From NCBI GenBank assembly GCA_025350105.1, contig JANXYJ010000014.1:29927-93926 (forward strand): a stretch of 64,000 nt of DNA, in the 5' to 3' direction. The notes below the pieces were generated by a model. That model searched no databases, was not told where the DNA came from, and saw only the letters and a program-made list of their open reading frames with translations. The DNA is from Terriglobia bacterium. Its GTDB lineage: Bacteria; Acidobacteriota; Terriglobia; Bryobacterales; Bryobacteraceae. The position numbers and the translations under genes are program-made. This document shows positions 1 to 8,533 of this stretch, in pieces (the first letter of the stretch is position 1; the number at the start of each line of letters is the position of its first letter).

Positions 1-585
1 TCCCAGGCCGGTCTCGGCCGAGCATTCCAGCACCTCTCCGGCGAAATTTTCGCGGAGCATGCTGCGGCTTTGTTGCCGTTCTTTCTGCGTTTTCAGTTTG
101 TCTACTTTCGTTGCGGCCACCAGATAGGGCCGCCCGTGGGCTTCAAGCCAGTCCTTCAGCTCAAGGTCCTTGTCCATCCAACCGCGCCGGGCATCCAGGA
201 CAATCAATGCCAAACGCAGCGTACCGCGTCCCAGCAAATAACTCTCGATCAAAGTTTTCCAAGCCTGCGTAATGCTTTTGGGCACCTTGGCATACCCATA
301 ACCGGGCAGATCGACGAAACGGTAGTCCTCGTCCACCTGGAAAAAATTTACCGCCTGCGTGCACCCCGGTCTTGCGCTGGTGCGAGCCAAAGCCGTTTTC
401 GAGGCCCCCCGGTTGGACGATGTGCCCGACGAATTGCTCGGCGACCCTGTTCCCCCGCTGGCCAGCAACCGGTTAATCAAGCTCGACTTACCAACGTTGC
501 TGCGTCCCAGAAACGCCACCTCCGCCTCCCCCTCTGGCGGAAATAGCTCCGGCCTTTCTGCACTTATTATAAACCGCGCGGCCAT
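1..585 (-). CDS. engB: Ribosome biogenesis GTP-binding protein EngB/YsxC (3' end outside window)
   Basis: TRAFAC-class GTPase that assists assembly of the large ribosomal subunit in the cytoplasm. Seen: 195 codons open to the window edge. G1 is GRSNVGKSS near residues 27-35, G3 is DLPGYGYAKVP near 92-102, G4 is TKVD, and the SAETG G5 motif lies at the truncated end, so roughly 20 C-terminal residues are probably missing. ATG at 585 was chosen because the first residues already match the family N-terminus. The gene lies 37 bp downstream of lon and is probably co-transcribed with it. Odd: between G1 and the conserved LARTS of switch I there is a Ser/Gly-rich insertion of about 20 residues (near 43-63), absent from typical EngB proteins. 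Confidence 0.93.
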   Translation of the reverse strand, partial: MAARFIISAERPELFPPEGEAEVAFLGRSNVGKSSLINRLLASGGTGSPSNSSGTSSNRGASKTALARTSARPGCTQAVNFFQVDEDYRFVDLPGYGYAKVPKSITQAWKTLIESYLLGRGTLRLALIVLDARRGWMDKDLELKDWLEAHGRPYLVAATKVDKLKTQKERQQSRSMLRENFAGEVLECSAETGLG

Positions 586-622
586 AGTCAGTGGGCCCGT
601 CTCAGCACGAAAACTCCGAATC

Positions 623-3073
623 CTAGTGCGTCGTCTTTTCTTCGCGCGAACGTTCCACAATCTCCGCCGCCGTCGACATGGCCGACAACGGAACCATTTC
701 GATATCCCGTTCCAACGCGTATTTCAGAACTTCATCCATCGAATTGACGAAATGCAGCTTCATCTCTTTGCGAATGTTTTCCGGCACGTCCGCCAGGTCG
801 CGTTCATTTTCCGCCGGCAAAATCGCCTCTCGGATTCCATGGCGATGCGCGGCTAGTAACTTCTCTTTCAATCCACCAATCGGCAACACTCGCCCACGCA
901 CCGTGATCTCGCCCGTCATGGTCACATCGGCCCGCACCGGAATGCTGGTCAACGCGCTAATAATGCTGGTGGCAATCGTAATACCCGCCGACGGCCCGTC
1001 CTTCGGGATCGCCCCTTCCGGCACGTGCAAGTGCACGTCCATGTAGCGATAGAAATCGCGCGGCAATCCCAAAGCGTGCGCGCGGCTGCGCACATAGCTC
1101 ATCGCCGCCTGCGCCGATTCCTGCATCACGTCGCCCAGTTTCCCGGTCAACGTCAGCTTGCCACGGCCTTCCATAATGGCCGCTTCCGTGGTTAGAATCG
1201 ACCCACCCACCTCGGTCCAAGCCAAGCCCACCGTAGCGCCCACCTCGTTCTTTTTCTCGGCAGCCTGTTCGCGATACTTCTGAGGGCCAAGCAGTTGGTT
1301 CACTTTATCAGGCGTAATTGTCGCTTTGGCCGGCTTCTTCTTCGACGGCTTGTCTCCGTCTTTGTCCAAGCCTTTTTCCGATTGTGCATTCACAATCACC
1401 CGCGCCACCTTGCGGCACACATTGCCCACTTCGCGTTCCAGATTGCGGACGCCGGCTTCCCGCGTATAGTGCTGGACCAGTTCTTGGATTCCCGAATCCT
1501 CAAACTGGATCTGCTCGGCCGTTAGCCCCGTACCCTTCAATTGCTTGGGAACCAGGAACCGCTTGGCGATCTCCATCTTTTCGATTTCGGTATAACCGGA
1601 CAGCCGGATCACTTCCATGCGATCCTGCAGCGCCGCCGGAATCGTATGCATCACGTTCGCCGTGGCGATGAAGAACACCTGGCTTAAGTCGTATTCAACA
1701 TCCAGATAGTGATCCTGGAACATGTAGTTCTGTTCCGGATCCAACACTTCCAGCAATGCTGCCGACGGATCCCCGCGGAAGTCGGTGGACATCTTGTCGA
1801 TCTCGTCCAGCATGAAGACCGGATTCCGCACTCCCGCCTTCTTCATCATCTGGATCACCTGCCCCGGCAGGGCGCCTATGTAGGTTCGGCGGTGGCCGCG
1901 AACTTCCGCTTCGTCGCGCACCCCGCCCAATGACAGGCGCACAAATTTTCGGCCCGTGGCTTTTGCAATGGACATCCCCAAAGAGGTTTTACCCACACCG
2001 GGAGGTCCCACAAAGCACAAGATCGAACCCTTGGGATCTTTCACCAGGCGCCGCACGGCCAAAAATTCCAGAATGCGTTCTTTGATTTTGTCCAGGCCGT
2101 AGTGGTCGCTCTCCAGCACTTCCTGGGCGAAGGGCAGCTCGCGGATTTCCTTGGATTTCTTCTTCCACGGCACCGCCAGCAGCCAGTCCAGATAGTTGCG
2201 CGAAACCGTGGATTCGGCCGACATCGGCGGCATCTGCTCCAACCGCTTCAACTCGGTCATGGCCTTTTCGTGCGCGTCCTTGGTCATCCCCGCGGCGTCA
2301 ATGCGCTTCTTCAGTTCGTCGAATTCGCTCTTCTCACCGCGGCCCAATTCCTTTTGAATGGCCTTGATCTTCTCGTTCAGGTAATATTCTTTTTGCGCCT
2401 TTTCCATCTGGCGCTTCACGCGGCCTTGAATGGTGCGGTCCACGCTCAGTTTTTCGATTTCGATGTCCAGCATTTCCGCTACGCGGGTCAACCGGTCCAC
2501 CGGATCGAAAATCTCCAGCAGTTCCTGCTTCTCTTCAATGGCCAATTGCAGATTCGCGCCCACCGTATCGGCCAGCTTTCCCGGATCCTCGCCACGGGTG
2601 GCCGCCACAATGGTGTCGTAGTTCACGTTCTGGCTAATCTTGGCGTACTGCTCAAACAGCGTGTTCACGCGGGTGAGCAGGGCTTCCATGGTCGGGCCCT
2701 GTTCAATTTTGAACTGGAACGTCTTCACGGTGGCTTTGAAAAAGCCTTCGTCCTCGGTCACCGAAAGAACCTTGCCGCGCTCCACGCCTTCCACCAAAAC
2801 TTTGATGTTGCCATCGCTCTGCTTCAGGCTTTGAACAATGTTGGCCACGGTACCCACGGTGTAGATTTCATCCGGCCGCGGCTCATCAATACTAGCGTCG
2901 TGTTGGGTGGCAAGAAAAATCTTTTTGTCGCCCGCCAGCGCCTCTTCCAGCGCGCGAACGCTCGATTCACGCCCCACCACGAACGGCGTCATCATGTGCG
3001 GGAAGATCACCACATCCCGGATGGGCATCATCGGCAATCGCCGCGTATCTGATTTTTCCTTGGAAGTAAGCAT
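623..3073 (-). CDS. lon: ATP-dependent endopeptidase Lon
   Basis: Cytosolic AAA+ serine protease that degrades misfolded and regulatory proteins. Seen: full-length 816 residues, in the usual range. The N-terminal substrate-binding domain spans about 10-210, a coiled-coil linker follows, Walker A GPPGVGKT is at 356-363 and Walker B FMLDEIDK follows. The proteolytic domain carries the Ser-Lys dyad at S695 (in DGPSAG) and K738 (in LKEKLLAAH), 43 residues apart as in E. coli Lon. ATG start at 3073 has an AGGATC-like ribosome site upstream. It lies downstream of clpX in the same direction, separated by the 32-bp repeat array, and is followed closely by engB. Pairing of lon with clpX is common in bacteria. 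Confidence 0.98.
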   Translation of the reverse strand: MLTSKEKSDTRRLPMMPIRDVVIFPHMMTPFVVGRESSVRALEEALAGDKKIFLATQHDASIDEPRPDEIYTVGTVANIVQSLKQSDGNIKVLVEGVERGKVLSVTEDEGFFKATVKTFQFKIEQGPTMEALLTRVNTLFEQYAKISQNVNYDTIVAATRGEDPGKLADTVGANLQLAIEEKQELLEIFDPVDRLTRVAEMLDIEIEKLSVDRTIQGRVKRQMEKAQKEYYLNEKIKAIQKELGRGEKSEFDELKKRIDAAGMTKDAHEKAMTELKRLEQMPPMSAESTVSRNYLDWLLAVPWKKKSKEIRELPFAQEVLESDHYGLDKIKERILEFLAVRRLVKDPKGSILCFVGPPGVGKTSLGMSIAKATGRKFVRLSLGGVRDEAEVRGHRRTYIGALPGQVIQMMKKAGVRNPVFMLDEIDKMSTDFRGDPSAALLEVLDPEQNYMFQDHYLDVEYDLSQVFFIATANVMHTIPAALQDRMEVIRLSGYTEIEKMEIAKRFLVPKQLKGTGLTAEQIQFEDSGIQELVQHYTREAGVRNLEREVGNVCRKVARVIVNAQSEKGLDKDGDKPSKKKPAKATITPDKVNQLLGPQKYREQAAEKKNEVGATVGLAWTEVGGSILTTEAAIMEGRGKLTLTGKLGDVMQESAQAAMSYVRSRAHALGLPRDFYRYMDVHLHVPEGAIPKDGPSAGITIATSIISALTSIPVRADVTMTGEITVRGRVLPIGGLKEKLLAAHRHGIREAILPAENERDLADVPENIRKEMKLHFVNSMDEVLKYALERDIEMVPLSAMSTAAEIVERSREEKTTH

Positions 3074-3234
3074 TATGAAAGATCCTAACTATATGAGATC
3101 CCAACCTGAAGGCAACTCTGCGGGTTCCACTTCGGATAATAACGTGTTTGGGACAAACGCCGCTTGGGGACGAATCGGAAGAACGCCTAAAGTATAGCGC
3201 GAACAGACCCCTCTGTCGCACCTCTACAACATTC

Positions 3235-3410
3235 AAAAGCCTAACCGGCTTTCACTTTCTTCATTCAAAAGCCTAACCGGCTTTCACTTTCTTCATTCAA
3301 AAGCCTAACCGGCTTTCACTTTCTTCAAACAAAAGCCTGACCGGCTTTCACTTTCTTCAAACAAAAGCCTAACCGGCTTTCACCTTCTTCAAACAAAAGC
3401 CTAACCGGCT
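3235..3410 (-). repeat. Six-copy 32-bp tandem array derived from the clpX 3' end
   Basis: Copies begin at 3235, 3267, 3299, 3331, 3363 and 3395 with a constant 32-bp period and only a few substitutions. The last copy, partial, contains the final codons and TAG stop of clpX (3401-3403). The other five repeat that KAG-stop segment downstream of the gene. On the transcribed strand each copy holds AAAGCC-GGTTA-GGCTTT, a 6-bp stem with a 5-nt loop, so the mRNA between clpX and lon would carry about six small hairpins in series. The repeats are contiguous with no spacers, so this is not a CRISPR array. Confidence 0.95.
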
Positions 3411-4684
3411 TTTTCGAGCAAATTCACACTGATCTTCTGCGACAGCACCATCTCTCGCGTGACTGAAAACTCGCGAACCTTCTTATAGGTGGGCAGGTAG
3501 TACATCAGATCCAGCATCAGATCTTCCAAAATCATCCGCAAGCCGCGAGCCCCCACCTTGCGTTCCATCGCTAACTGGGCAATAGCGTCCAAAGCCTCGT
3601 CGCTGAACTTCAGCTTCACGTTCTCGTACTCAAACAGTTTTTGATACTGGCGGATAATCGCGTTCTTCGGCTTGCTCAGAATCTGCACCAAAGCTTCCTT
3701 GCTCAGATCTTCCAGCACCGCCACCACCGGCAAGCGTCCGATGAACTCAGGAATAAAACCGCTCTTAATCAAATCCATGGGCTGCACTTGTTCCAGCATG
3801 CCCAAATCGCGGCGTCCGGAACTGCCCGCGCGAATTCGCTGTTGCTCTTTCGTCGCGGCGTCTTCGTGCTTGGCATAGCCAATGGTCCGTGTGCCCACCC
3901 GGCGTTGAATCGTCTTTTCCAGCCCAATGAACGCCCCGCCGCAAATGAACAGAATGTTGGTGGTATCCACCGGCGTAAATTCCTGATGCGGATGCTTACG
4001 TCCACCCTGCGGCGGAACGTTCGCCACTGTGCCCTCCAGAATTTTCAGCAGAGCCTGTTGCACGCCTTCGCCGGAAACGTCGCGCGTAATCGATGGGTTC
4101 TCGTCCTTGCGGCCAATCGTATCGATTTCGTCTATATAGATAATGCCCTGCTGCGCGCGCTGCACATCCCAATCGGCATTTTGTAACAGCCGCAGGATGA
4201 TGTTCTCCACATCCTCACCAACATAACCGGCTTCGGTGAGCGTCGTCGCGTCCACAATCGCAAACGGAACGTCCAGAATCTTGGCCAGCGTCTGGGCTAA
4301 AAGCGTCTTCCCCGTCCCGGTAGGACCGATCAGCAGGATATTGGACTTCGAAAGTTCTACGTCCCCCACCCGCTGCTTGTTCATCTGCAGACGCTTGTAA
4401 TGGTTGTAGACCGCCACCGCTAGCTTTTTCTTGGTAGCGTCCTGCCCAATCACGTATTGGTCCAGGTATTCCTTCAACTCCAGAGGCTTAGGGAGTTTAT
4501 GCGGAGCTGTCGACGACGGATCGGCACGGTCGTCTTCCAGAATCGAATTACAAACCGAAATGCACTCGTCACAGATGTAGGCCCGCGGATACTCCGAGGG
4601 AGAGGAGATCAGCTTGCCAACCACATCCTGGCTTTTGTGACAAAACGAACATCGGAGCGATTCATCGGTGCCAGTTCGCTTCAC
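3401..4684 (-). CDS. clpX: ATP-dependent Clp protease ATP-binding subunit ClpX
   Basis: Hexameric AAA+ unfoldase that delivers substrates to the ClpP peptidase in the cytoplasm. Seen: 427 residues, normal length. The N-terminal zinc-binding domain has C12, C15, C38 and C41. Walker A GPTGTGKT is at 120-127, Walker B is IIYIDEID, and the GYVGEDVE and RRVGTRTIG regions are conserved. Start is GTG at 4684, chosen because AGGAGG lies 6 nt upstream. A -10-like TATAAT is at 4787-4792 on the same strand. The stop codon falls inside the first unit of the 32-bp repeat array. clpP is not adjacent within the window. Confidence 0.98.
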   Translation of the reverse strand: MKRTGTDESLRCSFCHKSQDVVGKLISSPSEYPRAYICDECISVCNSILEDDRADPSSTAPHKLPKPLELKEYLDQYVIGQDATKKKLAVAVYNHYKRLQMNKQRVGDVELSKSNILLIGPTGTGKTLLAQTLAKILDVPFAIVDATTLTEAGYVGEDVENIILRLLQNADWDVQRAQQGIIYIDEIDTIGRKDENPSITRDVSGEGVQQALLKILEGTVANVPPQGGRKHPHQEFTPVDTTNILFICGGAFIGLEKTIQRRVGTRTIGYAKHEDAATKEQQRIRAGSSGRRDLGMLEQVQPMDLIKSGFIPEFIGRLPVVAVLEDLSKEALVQILSKPKNAIIRQYQKLFEYENVKLKFSDEALDAIAQLAMERKVGARGLRMILEDLMLDLMYYLPTYKKVREFSVTREMVLSQKISVNLLEKAG

Positions 4685-4786
4685 CCAAACCTCCTAAAAA
4701 GTAGAACACCCACACCCACTTGCAGCATGCGATGGCAACCTACGCCACTTACTTACGTCCGCGTACGACAATCTGCTGACGCTTTG

Positions 4787-4792
4787 ATTATA
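4787..4792 (-). promoter_or_regulatory. Probable -10 element upstream of clpX
   Basis: A perfect TATAAT hexamer on the minus strand about 100 bp upstream of the clpX GTG start. No convincing -35 hexamer is seen at 16-18 bp spacing, so this is a weak prediction. Confidence 0.35.
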
Positions 4793-4871
4793 GCCGGTTT
4801 AAGGACAGCGAAGCTACTCAAAGCGGGCGCTTTTGCCGCAAGCCCTTCCGCAAATCTTTCCCATTTGGCAT

Positions 4872-4901
4872 TTGACACTCACCCCTTCCCTATTCTGTAA
4901 T
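4872..4901 (+). promoter_or_regulatory. Sigma-70-like promoter for the IclR gene
   Basis: A consensus TTGACA at 4872-4877 is followed after 18 bp by TGTAAT at 4896-4901, about 70 bp before the ATG at 4970. It points away from the clpX upstream element, so the 285-bp intergenic region is a divergent control region. Confidence 0.5.
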
Positions 4902-4969
4902 AAGAGCTAACTCTTGAAGTTGGCTTAGTTGGGTTAAGCGAACTGACTTTCTTTCCATCAACTTCAACC

Positions 4970-5782
4970 ATGCCAGCCCGCAATCGCATCCATCTCGTCA
5001 CCAAGACTCTGGGCGTGCTGGAAACCCTGGCCGAATGCGGTGGAACGGCTAACCTTAAGGAAATCAGCACGCGGATTGGCTTGGTCAAAAGTTCCGTTTT
5101 CCGTATCTTATTTAGTTTAAAGGAATTAGGCTATGTTGAGCAGCGCGGTCTGAACGGCGCATATAGCCTGACGTGGAAGATGCACTCGCTCATACGGAAG
5201 GGCGCCGCCCGTTTGACCATCCTCGACCTGGCCCGCCCCCACATGTCCAAGCTCCGCGATGACCTGCAGGAAACGGTCTGGCTGGCGGAGTGGCGGAAAC
5301 GCGCTGGAGTGGTTATCGGCTCCATGGACGTGCCCCACCGGCTGCGTTTTTCTATTGATCTGGGCAGTACGGTCGGCCTGCACTCCACGGCGCTGGGGAA
5401 GGCCATTGCGGCTTACCTGCCCGCTCCCATCCTGCGGGATGCCATGGGCAACGGAAAACTCGTGCGCTTGACTGCGAAAACCATTACCACCCGGGAAGGG
5501 TTACGCGTCGAACTGCAAACCGTGCGCCAGCAGGGCTTTGCACTCAATCGCGAAGAATCGGTGGAAGGGTTGTTCGCCGTGGCGGCGCCGATTTTCGATT
5601 CACACAAGCGCGTGATGGCCTCGCTCTCCGTCGGCAGCCCCATTTTTCGCTGCCCGCGGGCCCGCCAAAAGACCGTCATCGAAGCCACCAGACAGACCGC
5701 CGAAGCCATCACCCGCGATCTGATCAACGTGGATTACGCTGGCAGCGATTCAGCCTGGACGCCGGCCGGGCTGTCCGCATAA
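4970..5782 (+). CDS. IclR family transcriptional regulator
   Basis: DNA-binding regulator of the IclR family, usually a dimer or tetramer that controls catabolic operons through a small-molecule effector. Seen: 270 residues. An N-terminal winged helix covers about 1-65, with IHLVTKTLGVLETLAE leading into the helix-turn-helix with VKSSVFRILFSL. The C-terminal GAF-like effector domain covers about 85-255 and includes GSTVGLHSTALGKAIAAYL, a typical IclR effector-pocket signature. The effector cannot be inferred. It has its own promoter and is divergent from clpX. The DUF6152 gene downstream is about 100 bp away and may or may not be controlled by it. Confidence 0.93.
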   Translation: MPARNRIHLVTKTLGVLETLAECGGTANLKEISTRIGLVKSSVFRILFSLKELGYVEQRGLNGAYSLTWKMHSLIRKGAARLTILDLARPHMSKLRDDLQETVWLAEWRKRAGVVIGSMDVPHRLRFSIDLGSTVGLHSTALGKAIAAYLPAPILRDAMGNGKLVRLTAKTITTREGLRVELQTVRQQGFALNREESVEGLFAVAAPIFDSHKRVMASLSVGSPIFRCPRARQKTVIEATRQTAEAITRDLINVDYAGSDSAWTPAGLSA

Positions 5783-5840
5783 CCGGTATCGCATAACCGG
5801 TATAATGATTCGGATGAATTTTCCCGCATCACTGGGAGAA

Positions 5841-5896
5841 GCTCAAAAATGGACAGGCTCAAAAATGGAGAGGCTCAAAAATGGAGAGGCTCAAAA
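5841..5896 (+). repeat. 16-bp tandem repeat placing several ATG codons before a secreted-protein gene
   Basis: Units of GCTCAAAAATGGAGAG start at 5841, 5857, 5873 and 5889 (last partial), the first with one substitution. Three units contain an ATG (5849, 5865, 5881). Because 16 is not a multiple of 3, the three ATGs lie in three different frames; only the ATG at 5881 opens the DUF6152 frame. The array overlaps the presumed start of that gene. Confidence 0.85.
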
Positions 5897-6300
5897 ACGT
5901 GCACACATCTCGCAACCAATTGCTGATGGCATCTCTCGCGCTGGTGATCTCCACTGCGCCCTTGCTCGCCCATCACTCCTTTGCCGCTGAATACGACGAG
6001 AAAAAGCCGGTCACGTTGAAAGGCATCGTCACCAAAGTAGAGTGGACCAATCCCCACGCCCGCTTCTACGTCGACGTTAAGGATGAAAACGGCGTGGTCG
6101 TCAATTGGAATCTGGAACTGGCCAGCCCCAACGTGCTTTCCCGCAACGGCTGGACCCGCAAGTCCCTTCAGGTGGGCGATCAAATTTCCGTCGCCGGATC
6201 GCGCGCCAAGGACGGCTCCAACATGGCCAATGCGCGGCAAGTTACTCTCAGCGACGGCAAGAAGATATTCGCCGGTTCCTCTGGCGGAGACGGGCAGTAA
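5881..6300 (+). CDS. DUF6152 family secreted protein
   Basis: Small exported protein of unknown function. Seen: 139 residues. A signal peptide ends near AHHSFAAEYD; the mature start with HHSFAAEYD, followed by EWTNPHARFYVDV and the NWNLELASP motif, are family hallmarks. The predicted fold is a small OB-like beta barrel (inferred). Start at 5881 leaves a slightly long n-region; an internal ATG at 5926 would give a tighter signal peptide. The downstream gene follows after 31 bp in the same direction, suggesting an operon. A close paralogue lies at 52688-53074 on the minus strand. Function cannot be stated. Confidence 0.85.
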   Translation: MERLKNVHTSRNQLLMASLALVISTAPLLAHHSFAAEYDEKKPVTLKGIVTKVEWTNPHARFYVDVKDENGVVVNWNLELASPNVLSRNGWTRKSLQVGDQISVAGSRAKDGSNMANARQVTLSDGKKIFAGSSGGDGQ

Positions 6301-6331
6301 ACGACGCCCGGCAAAATATCAGGCTGATATT

Positions 6332-7147
6332 ATGACCAAACCCCTCGCCCTCGCCGCCCTCACACCGGTCGTATCGTTGCTCACTTTCATTGTAGTATCG
6401 GCGCCCATCCTCAGCGCCCAAACCGATCCCACCACCGTCCGTCCTCCCGCTGCCACCGCGCCCGCAGGCACCGGCGGCAACCAGCGCGGCTTACCGGAGC
6501 TGACAGGGCCCGCCCCTCGCCTCGCCGACGGCAAGCCTGACTTCTCCGGCATCTGGATTGGCGGCGGACCCGTGGGCGATCTGGCTCTCGGCCTCGCCGA
6601 AGGTGAAACCATTCCGCTGCTTCCCTCCGCCGAAAAGATCATGAAGGCGCGTCAATCGAAAGATGATCCTGAAGCTAACTGTCTGCCCACAGGCGTACCC
6701 CGCGTGGCGCCCTACCCCTGGACCATCGCCACGGCGCCCGGTCTCATGTTTTTCATTTTTGAGGGCAACATCCACAGCTACCGGCAAATTTTCATGGACG
6801 GCCGCGCCCATCCGAAAGATCCTGACCCCACCTGGTACGGCCATTCCGTGGGTAAGTGGGACGGCGATACTTTGGTCATCGATTCCATCGGCTTCAATGA
6901 CAAATTCTGGTTCGACTTCCGCGGCCACCCGCATACCGAGCAACTCCACACCATCGAACGCTACACCCGCCCCAGCCTCGGGACTCTCACAAACGAAGTC
7001 ACCATCGACGATCCCGGGTCATATTCGAAACCCTTTACGCTAACCTTCAACGCCCGCCTGATGCCCAAAGGCGAACTCATGGAATACATTTGTCAGGAAA
7101 ACAATCAGGACGTAAACCACATCCAGGGCGGCGCGGGCGTGCCGTAA
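6332..7147 (+). CDS. Secreted protein with 'DGKPDFSGIW' motif, unknown function
   Basis: I recognise the type as a protein frequent in Acidobacteriota, often beside DUF6152 genes, but no function is known to me. Seen: 271 residues from ATG 6332. A signal peptide ends near ILSAQT, followed by a Pro/Ala/Thr-rich linker. A conserved-looking domain then starts at LADGKPDFSGIWIGGG and contains FIFEGNIHSYRQIFMDGR, GHSVGKWDGDTLVIDS and YICQENNQD. The repeated G-W-DGDTLV pattern suggests a beta-rich fold. A longer upstream frame exists but overlaps the DUF6152 gene by about 200 bp, so ATG 6332 is preferred. Location is probably periplasmic or outer membrane. Confidence 0.75.
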   Translation: MTKPLALAALTPVVSLLTFIVVSAPILSAQTDPTTVRPPAATAPAGTGGNQRGLPELTGPAPRLADGKPDFSGIWIGGGPVGDLALGLAEGETIPLLPSAEKIMKARQSKDDPEANCLPTGVPRVAPYPWTIATAPGLMFFIFEGNIHSYRQIFMDGRAHPKDPDPTWYGHSVGKWDGDTLVIDSIGFNDKFWFDFRGHPHTEQLHTIERYTRPSLGTLTNEVTIDDPGSYSKPFTLTFNARLMPKGELMEYICQENNQDVNHIQGGAGVP

Positions 7148-7735
7148 AAAGCATGCCGAAGTAGGAGGCGGGCTCGCCTCACGGTTCCCTGGCCATCAAA
7201 AGTGGCCTGTCAATCGCACCAACCACGAGACCACTCCACCCAAGCACCAAGCCGCGACCGTAAGGGAGCGTAAAAACCAACGATACAGGCGTTGGACAAC
7301 TCCCAGGATCAGAGTGGAAGCATTAATCGAATCACGCCCGCCCCCCGAAAGCGATCTCTTCTGAAATCAGCAGCATCCTAATTGCCCCAACTTGGGATTC
7401 GACAATCAGCCACTACCCTGCAATTAGAAAAACGTTCTGGCCAGAACGCGTCGCATGGGGCGGTGATCGCATCGCTCCCAAAAGTGTACTGATCTTTCGG
7501 AGCCTGTAAAACGGCTAGCATCGGAACCTACACGGATCGAGATGACGGAAGACCTTGGAACCGGTTTCATAACATCCGGCACGGACCCCTAATAAGGGCG
7601 GCGGGTTTTCAGAGGGCCAAAGTAGCTCCGGCTTTAGCCGGAGTTCATCGAAAGCGGGACAAACGAGCGGTCGCCATGAAAGCGATCATACGAGACCCCT
7701 GTTAAAAGCTGCGCAAGCAGCCAGCTAGATTTGGC
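7148..7735. other. Stretch with no recognisable gene
   Basis: About 590 bp between a secreted-protein gene and a weak minus-strand reading frame. Short frames exist on both strands but none shows a family motif, ribosome site or signal peptide. The only clear structure is a palindrome at 7626-7643. The region looks like decayed intergenic DNA. Confidence 0.6.
7626..7643. repeat. REP-like palindrome
   Basis: CTCCGGCT-TT-AGCCGGAG, a perfect 8-bp inverted repeat with a 2-nt centre, in the wider context GTAGCTCCGGCTTTAGCCGG. I know this kind of palindrome as a frequent intergenic repeat in Acidobacteriota genomes. Related palindromes occur at 63635-63720. Confidence 0.6.
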
Positions 7736-7981
7736 TCAAACATTGGTGGCCGGATACGCACGGCGATAAGTCCGCGAAGCCCCGGCCACCTGCGACGCCT
7801 CGAACCAAGACCGTGCCGCCGTAGTGTCTCTAAAATCCCTCAAAACTAACCGTTGAAATTGGGGGACATGCGATCCTTTCATCGATTCAACGGCCCGCTC
7901 CCCGAACCAATCCTCCGCCCACTTGTGATGTGATGGACCAATGCACTTCCTGGACGAATGTCTGGCGATCTTGACCCGCAC
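7736..7981 (-). CDS. Doubtful 81-residue hypothetical protein or gene fragment
   Basis: Not recognised. The frame has protein-like composition, with acidic and aromatic clusters such as HKWAEDWFGERAVESMKG and AARSWFEASQVAGASRTYR, but no known motif and no convincing ribosome site. Its first 41 bp overlap the start of the DinB-like gene on the opposite strand. It may be the remnant of a longer gene or a chance frame. Confidence 0.25.
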   Translation of the reverse strand: MRVKIARHSSRKCIGPSHHKWAEDWFGERAVESMKGSHVPQFQRLVLRDFRDTTAARSWFEASQVAGASRTYRRAYPATNV

Positions 7982-8459
7982 TCCTGCAACCCTGGATACC
8001 TTTTTGCGCGACTTACCGGCTCACTTGACCAACCACAACGAGGGGCCCGGCACCTGGAGCCCCTATGACGTGATTGGCCATCTCATACATGCCGAGAATG
8101 CAGATTGGATTCCGCGCCTCACCCTCATCCTGGAAAGTGGCACGAACCGGCCATTCCAACCTTTTGATCGCGAGGCGCAGTTCCAGCAAAGCGCCGGAAA
8201 ATCTCTTCCAGAATTGCTCGATGAATTCGCAGACGCCCGTCGCAAAAGCGTCGCCCAACTCCGCGGGATGAACCTGCAGCCGGAACAACTGGAGTTAAAA
8301 GGGATGCATCCCGCGCTCGGTCTGGTCACCGCCCGTCAACTCATCGCTACCTGGACGGCCCATGATCTCGGCCACATCTTGCAAATCAGCAGAGTGATGG
8401 CAAAACGCTACAAACACGAGGTTGGCCCGTGGGCCGAATATCTATCCGCAATGAAGTGA
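7941..8459 (+). CDS. DinB superfamily protein
   Basis: Four-helix-bundle protein of the DinB/YfiT-like superfamily; members bind a divalent metal through three His residues and often act as thiol-dependent S-transferases. The substrate here is unknown. Seen: 172 residues. A WSPYDVIGHLIHAENADW segment carries the first metal-binding His, and the C-terminal TWTAHDLGHILQISRVM carries the other two (H-x3-H pattern), matching the DinB_2 layout. It is probably monocistronic, between weak intergenic DNA and a convergent dehydratase gene. No signal peptide, so cytosolic. Confidence 0.85.
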   Translation: MHFLDECLAILTRTPATLDTFLRDLPAHLTNHNEGPGTWSPYDVIGHLIHAENADWIPRLTLILESGTNRPFQPFDREAQFQQSAGKSLPELLDEFADARRKSVAQLRGMNLQPEQLELKGMHPALGLVTARQLIATWTAHDLGHILQISRVMAKRYKHEVGPWAEYLSAMK

Positions 8460-8533
8460 AGAACAGCTTACCTACGCGCTGGCCAATCGCTACACGCTGT
8501 TTTGCAAATGCGCCGCAAGGTATTGCCGGCCGT

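Noticed and set aside
2102..3052. Long plus-strand open frame of 316 codons inside lon
   Set aside because: It is antisense to a confirmed gene and its translation shows the His/Leu/Gln-rich composition of a shadow frame.
3235..3410. Possible CRISPR array from regular 32-bp repeats
   Set aside because: The units are contiguous, without unique spacers, and derive from the end of clpX. No cas genes are present.
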